Positions 39,262-51,200 of a stretch of DNA of 64,000 nucleotides are shown piece by piece. The stretch lies in assembly GCF_032362555.1 (NCBI RefSeq), contig NC_083529.1:1054001-1118000 (forward strand). The letters run 5' to 3'. The notes under the pieces are model-generated. The model saw only the letters and a program-made list of their open reading frames with translations. It had not been told where the DNA came from and did no database searches. A program made the position numbers and the translations under genes. Source of the stretch: Amyelois transitella (taxonomy: Eukaryota > Arthropoda > Insecta > Lepidoptera > Pyralidae). Numbering within the stretch: position 1 is the stretch's first letter; every line of letters starts with the position of its first letter.

Positions 39262-42200
39262 TTAGTTGTTAGACTTTTCTATCATGTCAATGTTGATCTT
39301 GTAGAACACGTACGGATAGTATTCAGATGAGCTGAAACCTAGGCCGGCCAACTCGGCATTCTGGAAGTAAATATTAAAAAAAATAAATAAAAAAAATGAT
39401 AGTAAGTAGTGAAGAAAAAAAGAAACAGTCTATGCTGCCCAGGCGGTTCCCTATCTGTGTTAAAAGCCAATCAAGGGATATATACATTCATACTAACGAA
39501 CGTAAGAAGAATGAAATAAAATCCTAAAATGAGACTTAATTTCTTCTTCTTCCGCTACATTGCTGTTTTTATACAAGCCCATTGGTATTGAGTTTTTTAA
39601 AGAATTTTTCAGTAAGATTACAATGTTACTCGCATACGAGTATATTAATAATTGGACCCTGGGCTCCTGTAAGAAAAAATATTATGAGAAGGTATCTTGG
39701 AACCTAGAAACCAATTTGATGATAAATTACTCATTTGACTTTCAGTTTCTGATTTGCCTTCATAGCATAGCACGCGCGATGCCATGCAACCTGTGGCAGC
39801 TCCTGAGCTGAAGGGGTTTAGTAATGATAATCGTGACAGTGACGACAATGGTGACAGTGACGATAACGGTGACAGTGACGATAACGGTGACAGTGACGAT
39901 AACGGTGACAGTGACGATAACGCTGCCAGTGACGATAACGCTGCCAGTGACGATAACGCTGCCAGTGACGATAACGCTGCCAGTGACGATAACGGTGACA
40001 GTGACGACAATAATGACAGTGACGATAACGCTGCTAGTGACGAAAACGCTGACAGTGACGATAACGCTGCCAGTGACGATAACGGTGACAGTGACGACAA
40101 TAATGACAGTGACGATAACGCTGCCAGTGACGATAACGCTGCCAGTGACGATAACGGTGACAGTGACGACAATAATGACAGTGACGATAACGCTGCCAGT
40201 GACGAAAACGCTGCCAGTGACGATAACGGTGACAGTGACGACAATAATGACAGTGACGATAACGCTGCCAGTGACGATAACGCTGCCAGTGACGATAACG
40301 CTGCCAGTGACGATAACGCTGCCAGTGACGATAACGGTGACAGTGACGATAACGCTGACAGTGACGATAACGCTGACAGTGACGATAACGCTGACAGTGA
40401 CGATAACGCTGACAGTGACGATAACGCTGACAGTGACGACAATAATGACAGTGACGATAACTGTGTCAGTGACGATAACGCTGACAGTGACGATAACACT
40501 GCCAGTGACGATAACGGTGACAGTGACGATAACGGTGACAGTGACGATAATGGTGACAGTGACAATAACGGTGACAGTGACGATAACGGTGACAGTGACG
40601 ACAATAATGACAGTGACGACAATAATGACAGTGACGACAATAATGACAGTGACGGTGACAGTGACAGCGGCGCATACTGACGTCGGCGGGCGTGGCGGCG
40701 GCGTGCGCGGAGTGGTCGAGGTGCGCGTAGAGCGCGTGCAGCGTGTCGCGCAGCTTCTTCGTGCTCTTGCGCGCCGGCACCATCACCACGGCCAGGAAGT
40801 TCACCGGGAGACCGTATCTGTGGGCATTGTGACAGTAAAATAAATATGTTTTTCCACGGGGAGGGCCCGTATCTGTGTCAATTGTTCACATAAATAATAA
40901 ATATTTTTATAATTCATTCTTCATAATAATAAATAAGTTTAGAGATGATAAATTCATCATCAATCAAATATAAACTTAAAACAGTCCCGCACGATACGGG
41001 ATTAAAAATGGGTGAAATTTTATGGCGTATCCTTATAATCTAAAATACATTTGCACGGGCGAAGCCGCGGGCAAAAGCTAGTATAGATGTGAATTTGAAA
41101 AAAGATAGTTAGTTAGGTATATATTTACCTCAGCACCGATTCGACGAAAACCCTTAGCGCCTTCACGTGTATCCAAGCGCAGAAACATTCGGAGAAGTTC
41201 ACCTTAAGCCATCTTACCAGAGGACCCTGGAGATGACAAACAGACATAATTTACATTCCCAAATTTATCTATACATACATACCTACATGAATACAATCAC
41301 GTCTATATCCCTTCCGGGGTAGACAGAGCCAACAGTCTTGAAAATTCTGATAGGTCACGTTTAGCTGTTTGGCTTACTGATTGAATTGAGATTCAAATAG
41401 TGACAGGTTGCTAGCCCATCGCCTAAAAGAATCCATAGTTTATAAGCTTTTCCCTACGTCGCCTTTTACGACATCCATGTTAAAGAAATGGAGTGGTTCT
41501 ATTCTTTTTTTTTTGAACGTGTGCCCGGAACCACACGGCACATATACAATTGGTATGCAAATTTGTTAAGTATAATTAAAAACCCCATTATTAAGTAACT
41601 TTTTTACATTTTTTTTTACATATTGGCTCTTTGGAATAATGAGTGGGGCGTTTTGAAACTTATGTCATAAAATCACGCCTTTTTCCCTGAGGGGTGGGCA
41701 GAGGAATTCCCGCGAGAACGGGAATTATGGTGATTTTTGCGTTCTACGCGGGAGAAGCCGCGGGTGTCCTCAGGTCATTTAAAAAGGTAAATACAATGAA
41801 ATAAACTCACAAACTGCTTCTTCTTGTCGGTAACAAGTTTGGTGATCTCATTCTTGCCGGCGGTCAAGTCCGCCTCGTTGTAGGAGAAGTCGCGGACAAC
41901 GAATTTCCGTTCGCGCGCGTGAAGCTTGAATTCGTCCACCACCTATAAAAAAGAACAAAGAAAAAAAAAATCATCAGAAAGTCGACATTTTAATTTTTTT
42001 ATGTCCCTTTTTTTTATTTTCAGTATTTTTATTTTAATTTTTATGAAGTAAATTTAATTATTTTTTTCTATTTGAAATTTTTTGTTTTTTTTTCTTATGT
42101 ATTCTAATATACATACATAAAATCACTCCATTTTCCCGGAGGGGTAGGCAGAGACTACGTCTTTCCACTTGCCACGATCTCTGCATATTTCCTTCGCTTC

Positions 42201-45200
42201 ATCCACATTCATAACTCGTTTCGGGTACTCTTGACCTGACCCTTTACTAGGACGTCCTTAATTTGATCAAGATACGTTCGTCTAGGTATTCTAATATATA
42301 CAAAGTTATCTATAAATCGAGCGAGCGAAGCGAGCGAGGAGCTATCATTTAATAGAATTTTTAAGATCGTAAGGCATTAACCCTGGTTAAGTTTTTTTTT
42401 TGAGATAGGTATACACAATTTTTGAAAAAAGAATAATAAAGTGTCATCGAGGACTTAGTCCGCGACGAACGACTAGTTCATCATAAAATCATCTAATCTA
42501 ATCAAAATCATACCTTCTTGAATAGAGTAACGCTGAACAAGCCGTAATCGGCGTCTTGGTGTATGAGTTGCGAGGAGCGAGGCACTATCATATCCGTTAT
42601 CTTCTCGTAGTTGGCGTTCCAGTCGTTGAATGACGACCTGAATCACAACGTATTATTTATATTTTAAAATTAATTACATGTACACAATATGTTACAATTT
42701 AGAATAGGCCTACTCCATCTCTTTCCCATGAATGTTGTGAAAGGTGAGGTAGAGGCTAATAAACTTAGGATTCTTCTTTTAGACGATGGGCTAGCAACCT
42801 GTCACTGTTTGAATCTCAATTCTATCAATAAGCCAAACAGCTGAACGTGGCCTTTCAGTTTTTTCATGACTGCTAGCTCTGACTACACCGTGGGGGATAT
42901 AGACGTGATATTATGTCTTAAAAAAAAAATGGATTTGTATTAAAAAAATGGATTCTGTGTCAGTTTTGAGGACGTTAGCCTAAGGGGGTAAGGTGTTTAG
43001 GTAGTTCATAGATTATATATAGCTTTTGACAAATATTAAAAGATACATTAGATATAACTTAATTTAATGAAATTAAAAATGACGTGAAAAAAAAATCAAA
43101 AAATATTTTACATCAGAAAAAAGGTTATTTTTTCAAAATAAAATAATATTCGATTGAGAAAAAAGATCATTTTTTTCAGAATAAAATAAAATTTGATTTA
43201 AACATGTTGTATGACTGACTTGGGCACGATGACCAGCAGCGTGGTCAGGTATTCGCTGTCCAGAATGAAGTGCTCCTTCTTCACGAGGTCGGCCAGGTTG
43301 CGGGTCAGGAGGCTGCCGCTGGAATTGAGAGAGAGAGAGACATCATCGTAATAATATGACTGTAAAATAAACTAATTTTCACTGCTCAAGGAAATTTTTA
43401 CAGAATATTTGATGATGACGATGACGATGAAATTTCCATAAATATAATTAAGCAAAAGGCAGAAAAAAAAACTTGTACTTGTTTTATTGCAAATTTTACG
43501 TATTGTGCTTAAAGATCCATTTTTGAATTTTTATGTCTAGAAATGATGGATTTTAATAGGACTATTTTTGTTGATATTGCTCTCATTATGTCTATTACTA
43601 TTTTATATTTATTGTCAGTAAATCTAATATAAAATTGGTCGGGGAGGTCCGTCACACTACTTTCCCAAAAAAAAAATGAAGTTTTATAACTACTTTCCCG
43701 AAAAAATGAAGTTTTATAAAAAGAACTGTTTTATATAAAAAAGCCTAAATTACGTCCGCTTTTATGTAGAAAGGTTAAAAAAAAATGATCACACAAAAAT
43801 ATACATATATATTTTATTTTTAATAATCTTAACTTACGTCTGTTTCTTCTCCAAGTTTTGCAGGTTGCCCTTGAGAGCATTGTAGGCCGCGGATTTCACC
43901 TTCAAATCAGCGTCAATTTGTCCCAGCTGAAATAAAAAAATTAGAAAAAGTTAACAAAATAAACAAAGAACACAAAAAAAAACCTGTTTAGAACAAAACA
44001 AACACAATTTTTCATATATTTATATATATATATATATAAATTTATATATATATATAAATATATGAAAAATATATATATATATGGACTGTACGATCTCACC
44101 TGTTTACTGATAATGTCCGCGATGTTACGCAGACTCTGCTTAATGGGATACTTGGCCATGTCCCATTGGAAACGGGTTATGTACGTGGGCAGGTCACCTG
44201 GAACGCGCACAATCTAAATTAGTATACAACGAAAACAATGTTCGTCGAAGTCTACTTATTAGACAGTTGACAGCGTATTTTGTTAATTAAAAATAAAAAA
44301 AAGTATATGGAATTTCTGGCAAAGATGAGAAGTAAAAAAAAGAGCAAGTATGATAAAATTATTAAATAAAAAATATATATTTTATTTATAAATGATTTAA
44401 CAAAAACTTTTATTGTTTTGGTGGATTTTAAATACATATACAAACTAAATAAAAAAAAGAAATACCGTAAAATTTGAAACTGTTTTTATAATTCTTTTAT
44501 GTATAATAATTTATCAAAGTTATATTGTGATTCGTCATTATTATCATTATATAAAATAAAAGCTGTCACCTGTCTAATAATGCGCAAATTATACAAAAAG
44601 ACAAACGCCACTGTGACCTACAGTCGCTATTAAATTATCTCATACTTTTTTTTAACAAAGTGAATTAACTAGTGACAACATTATTTGGGATTATCCTTAA
44701 AAATTGAGATTTAGTCATAGTTATTATTTATTTCTAAATAATGCTGTCTTCAAGGGAGAGACTTTACACATCCCAATGACACAAAACATCGTATTGCTTT
44801 AAATGTCAAAAATATTACAACAATAAAAAAAACGCCTTACTTATATTAAAAATAACAATATAAATTCGTTTAATAATATTAATACACATATAAAAAGTGC
44901 TGAAAAAAAATCATTAAAAAAAAATAGGCGGTTCAATATTTTAATGGAAAAAAAGAACTAGCGATATTAAAAAAAAAACGCTTTTAAATTCAAACATCGA
45001 ACAATCAAATACAAAGACGGATTCAAACTTCACTACAAGCTGTCAAACATATTAAGTTGCCAGATGTTTCTTTTAAATATTTTTATAAAAAAAAATATTA
45101 TTATTATTTTTCTCATGCCGCAGTTATGGAAATTTTGACATGAGTGGGTGCGAAAACCTCCTTGCTCAGTGATTTCTCAATCTGTCAACTTTTAATAACA

Positions 45201-48200
45201 TTAAACATGCTGTACATACAATAAGAATATTATTATAAATCATGCAATGACATGCGAGATACTTTCACCAATTCATATCACTATACTATTCTACACGCTA
45301 AAATGCAAAGCTTAATCAGGCAAACAGTTCGACAAACTAAATATATTAGAATTTGCAGATTGTAAAATTCACTATAAAGTATAATGTGTTATACATATTG
45401 AAATTATACCTTAAGGGGCCGCTCTTATAAGTAGCATTACATAAAAGTGTGTACTTAAAATTAAAAAGTTTGATTGAGTGAAACTTTCGAGCTTTTTCTG
45501 TTTACAGCTTATAAATTTTTTGTAAATAGAATTTTAAAAAATCAAGAATAAACTTTTCAAATAACAGAAAATATTTTTTTTACATGGTGATTATGTTTAG
45601 AGTCAAAAATAAAAAAAATAACAAAAACGAAAATCTTAAAATAAAATCCAAAGTCATGTCAAGGACGAATGATGACATAATGCGATCTCTGAATATCCGA
45701 TAAAAAGAGAGATAAAAAATATTCTCCTAGTTATCTTTTCTTGAGTTATGTAAATACCGAAAATATCATGACGCATAATTTGCAACAACTTTTAAATTCA
45801 TCATATTTGTTACAAATTGTGTAAAAAAAAAGTTATAACGATAACGCTGTAGTAGCATGATGTTTTCTCACTGATACATGTACTATAACTACAAAAAACA
45901 AATACAGATTACATTCCAAAGTGGCAATCCAAATAATAATTTGCATAGATTCATAAATCGAGGAAATCTATTACTGGTCGTAACTTTTACTGTAATGGAT
46001 TTGAGTGTGTCATTTCCATTATATGTCAAGCATACTGTTTACTGCGGACAACAAGGTTATAACCGTCATTGCTTCAATAAAGCTTTATTTATAGCTTTAA
46101 CAATAACAATTGCCGACCTAGGTAGTTTCCGCAGTGTAATGTTGAAACACAGTAACTCAAATATTGAATTTTTAATAAACACACATGAAATAATAAAAAA
46201 ATATACATATATAAAAAATAAACGACAACATCGACGTAGTTATAACAAAAAAGCATTATTATTTAAAAAAAAAACTTAAGACGCTATAGATATTTGTGTA
46301 TCAAGCTGCTACAAAGACAGATTTTTTTTCTTTTTTTAAGTCATTGTCCTTGTGTAAACTATATTATATTGTAGAGCACTTTAAATCCAGAAGCGTAACT
46401 TGCATACAGTGTGGTGCAAGACGCACATTTTGTGGTTTTTTAATTTAAACATTTATAAAGGCATTAGCGTCACCCTAAACTTTTGAACATTCAAATTTAG
46501 AATTTCAAATAAGAAAATTCAGGATGGCGCTCCCAGAATTTCGTCTACGGTCAGCGCCATCTGCTGTGAATTGACAATATAAAAATATAATATCTGTAAA
46601 GATGGAATAGAAATCATAATTAAATAAATATTTATAGATAACGCAATCACTGCCTTACATGACAAGCCTAATTTGTTATAATAATTTTAAGGGCAGGCAG
46701 CGCTGTTCGTAAAAGAAAACAAATGACAAGCCTACAATAGGAATTAGATCAATCGTACCAGGTTAGATTTGAACAATATTGGGGCTGTTGAAATTTTAAT
46801 AACAAAATGGAGATGTAAGAAGTCTGCGGCTAAATACAATTTCGCTAAATAAAATAGCTCTTATAATGATTAGTAATTCATTTTAAAGTGAAGGGTGCAA
46901 CCAAGAATACGAAAAAATTTGAGATTTAAATTTTCAAAGCGCTGCAGTAATTCGAAGAGAAATTAATAAAACTTATTTATTTATATACACAAAAACATAC
47001 AGGAGCATTAACCCAAAAAATGTAGTACACAGGTGCTACTTATTTCAATAGAAATCTCTTCCAGTAGACCCGTAATACTTACTCCATAAATTTCGTGAAA
47101 TATTAAATTAAATTTTGTATTACTAATAAGATAAGAACATCTGCAATAATTAATAGTGTATTGAACTTATTCCAGGAGTATGCACTTCCGCAAGGCCGGT
47201 GTTATCAAAAGTACACCCCTTCATATAGTACATTCCCATCCCTTGATATAGTACATTGAACTGTTCAAACTACGATTCGAAGACTTCTAACATCAAAGCC
47301 TCAAAACCGTTCAAATTAGGGATTGCGGGTTAGGTCGGAAGCCTAAACCTTGCGACAGGACGTGGTGGTGTCTTTCCTCCTCCTCCTCTTCGTCCCATCT
47401 CGGGGAGCTGCGCCCGCTAGACGCCTGCGAGGGTTGCGAGGCATCGCAATCTGAATGCTCCCGATGTTCGCACGGCCAGCAGCCGTGGTGTTCAGAAAAT
47501 GCCGAGTCGCACACAGGAGAAGTCGGGGTAGGAGGCGGCTCGCCTCCCCCCGGATCCGCGTAAGACTCGATGCCTAAATTCCGCAGATTTTTACCGTAAA
47601 AGTTGTTTCAAATTCACGATTTATGTCTGCTATGTGCGAACTCTAATTTCGCATTAAAAATTTTAGCTACAAGTGATTCGTATAAAGTTTTACGACTGCT
47701 GTAAATCTATGAATAATACGCCCTTGTTTTCATTACGCATATATTTTTTGATATCGCGTTTTACTGATCATAAACGCCTCACGTATAAATAAAAACGAAA
47801 TAATAATAGGACATTAGTACAGGAAAGGAGCAAAATATAAAAATAAAAAAGATATAATTTCATACGAAATAAATTAAATTATACTAATAATAATAAAAAA
47901 AAGCGAAAAGCATAGATCAATTTTAAAGCTTGATATGGCTAAGCTATGAATGTCTCGTGAGGCAGTGATTGCGAATTTTTATGGCATGAAGACATGTCAA
48001 ATTGTTAAAATATTATAAAGACATCATGTGCTAATCTTACAGCATTTCTAACGATTAAACCAAATTGTGAACTTACAGCATATCCCCGGCACTACGTACA
48101 ATTCAGATACCACTCAAGATAAAAAAAGGAATTTGCATACACTTAAATTGTTTGCATAATACCTTTGTTCAGCCATAAATCAGTACATTGTTTAGCACTA

Positions 48201-51200
48201 TATACCTAACTAGCTGTGCCCGCGACTCCGTCCGCGTGGTAGTTATTTAGGGCATCATTGAAGTGTGATGTTATATAGCCTAACGCCTTCCACGATAAAT
48301 GGTCTATTCAACACAAAAAGAATTTTTCAATTTGAACCAGTAATTCCTGAGATTAGCGCGTTCAAACAAACAAACAAACCCTTCAGCTTTATAATATTAG
48401 TATAGATTTATGATTGAGCTGTAAGTGAGTGTCCGTTCTGTACGTTAGAACCAATAATGTGCTTAAAGACTAATACACTATTTAATAATTATGGTACACA
48501 ATAAAACACAAAATAATATTTAACGTCCACTTCAAGTTCCCAAAGAGACTTACAAGTTTCCCCGACCCCACATGAAACAGTTATCCTCACTACAAATATC
48601 TTACAGAAAAAAAAGAAAAAACGACAACTTATAAGTTTAGACAGCATCCCAGTACGTCCCACTACATCCACATTGCCGATTTTATACAGTGCAAAAGTGC
48701 TATGAAAAAATCCATGTAAATATAGTTCATTCTCCTAATGAATTTGCCTTAATTTTCTCATCGTTCTAAGAAAATAGCCTCAAAAGCTCTTGTTTAGTTG
48801 GTGCTTCCGTCATTATAACATTATGCATCGAAGGATATTATTTAAATTAACAAGAGCTATGATTGTAATTGATTGTAGCATCTTTATTTTTTATTCGCCA
48901 TCTAATGGTAGGAGTATTATGCTGTTTATTAAATCAAAAATGCATTTCACATTTTTTACACACTGTTAATTTTTTTAGTCTCTTTATAAGAATCATAAAT
49001 AAACGTTTAATTCTTAAGAAACGCATTTATTTATAATTCCTAAGGCTAAATTCAAATCAGTTAAAAATCATATAAAAATATGAATTAGCTAGTATTTTAA
49101 ATGTTTTTAATTAAATTTATTATCATATTAAAATAACTACTCTTAAACAGATAACTTTACATATATTTTATATAACGTCAATATGAATAAATGATAATAA
49201 TGGTAATATTTTTTAATTTGATAAAAACCACCTCTGAAAAATACAGATCTCAATTTTTTAACATTATAATAATATATAGCTATTTAAAAAAAATAACATA
49301 TATATTTTTATACAAATACACAATAAATAAAAAAAAATTGTAAAAATACCTGTTACCATAATTAAACTGTACAATAAAATTCATAAAAATTAAAATTCAT
49401 TATGAAAACTGGCATTATATACATTATATATAAAATAAAATAAAAAACATATAGTTATAGCAATATTCAAAAAATGTACCGCGTTTATAAGCGACAAAGA
49501 AGCTTGCCACAATATATTACGTTTCCGAAGCCATACACTACAAATATTACTCACTGCCGCACACTTTTTTCCATTTTTCAGACACTGAAATGCAATCCCA
49601 AACATACTAACAGTATCTAAATGTACAACTTATTACTAAAACACGACTATCAGCGATACCTATTGTTAAAATAATAAGAGTTTAATATCACAACATAAAT
49701 ACGTAAGCGATGACTTTCATTGTGTGTAACGAATATAAAAATGAAAACAAATATATATTTAAGTAAAAAAAAACAGGCACAGATTATTTTTTTTTATGTT
49801 ATTCTTTATTTTATTTTTTATCGCTTTTGTAATAAACCAGTTCAGAACAAAAGGTTTATTTAAATTAATTTATTCATCAACATCAATTTTAAACTATCAA
49901 TAATGCAACATAATAGTTACAATTCATTCCGAAACAAAAAAATTACATTTCACACAAGATGATGCATTAGGTGCTGGGATTCCATAGTCTGATTGGGAAT
50001 CTTTTATTTATAAAAACGAAACAACACTGTCCACTCAACATTCTTAGCTTGTAAAAATATTTTGAGACTTTACCAATGAATCTTTTCATTTTTAAATTAA
50101 AAAATCCCCAATTTAAAAAAAAAAATCCTTTTCCCTAAAGTTTTTTTTTCTTTACAAAATTAAAAAGATTCATTGATGTGACATGTGGTATGTACAAATT
50201 AGTGCTTGATAGTGTTTCAGAGGAAAATGGGTCATGTAAATGTGTTGAAATGTATAATAAATCATATAAACATTCTTGGATACGGTGCAATTGTACAAAA
50301 TTGCAAATAAATAGAAAATATACAAAAGAGGAAATTATAAAAAATAAACCTGGCTTATTTTACCAATTGCAAGCCAGTGTGTACTTACATGCAAAATATA
50401 ATGTTAAACAATATAATAAAATACACAAGAGGAAGGAAAAAAAAAGATAAAAATATAAAGATAAATAATTTAATAAACCACCGATTGAGCGATTCATGCG
50501 TATTTTTCGCACTACTCTGTGCTTTTAGTGATGTCTCTTTTCTACAATAGTCCATACTTATCTATTTTCAAAATTAGTTTTTTTTTCATGCTAACAGTAT
50601 TATGACCCCCAATGCACTATTTTGCCGTCTCTATAAAGACGCACCTATCGAACATGCCAAAATATTTTTTAATCTATACCTTTTTTCTCATGCAAAAAAG
50701 TTTTATTTAATCAAGTATTTTTTTATGATTTCTGATAACTATTACAACTTCTCTTATTGAATTCCAAAAATATTTATAAAAATCGATTAATTGGCACCAA
50801 ACACTATTAAAAGTACACATGCCTGCAGTATTTAAAAAAAAATAGAACTTTCAAAAATGTTTAGCGCCATTTTTAAGAAATTACAAAAAATAGTTATAAA
50901 TTAATTAAAAATGTACTTACTGTTATTAGCAGTGAGGTTTTCATGTAGCTTATCACGCTGATCTTCAAGTACCTGAGAATAAAATATAAACATAAATAAA
51001 ATAACAACAAAAGAACACTAAAATCCCGTAATACAGCATCAAACAACCGCCTCTCATAATGAGAATTAAACCTATTCTTGCAAAAGCGTACGAAAATATT
51101 ATTCATTTCGTGTGTAAATTCATTATGTAAGTGAGTTAATAGGTTACCGGCACGCGAAAAAGCGCCACTAAAACGGAGTGTCCTAAATATAATTTGACGG

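Noticed and set aside
39784-40680. 298-codon frame reading (SDDN)n, and similar long frames on both strands
   Set aside because: They are created by an 18-bp stop-free tandem repeat in a Vha44 intron; the repeat explains all of them, and there is no unique coding sequence.
45878-46279. 133-codon plus-strand frame
   Set aside because: Composition follows local AT bias, it has no recognisable domain and it lies antisense in a Vha44 intron.
50178-50450. 90-codon plus-strand frame
   Set aside because: Lys/Asn/Tyr-rich text expected from AT-rich DNA; no start context, signal or homology that I recognise.
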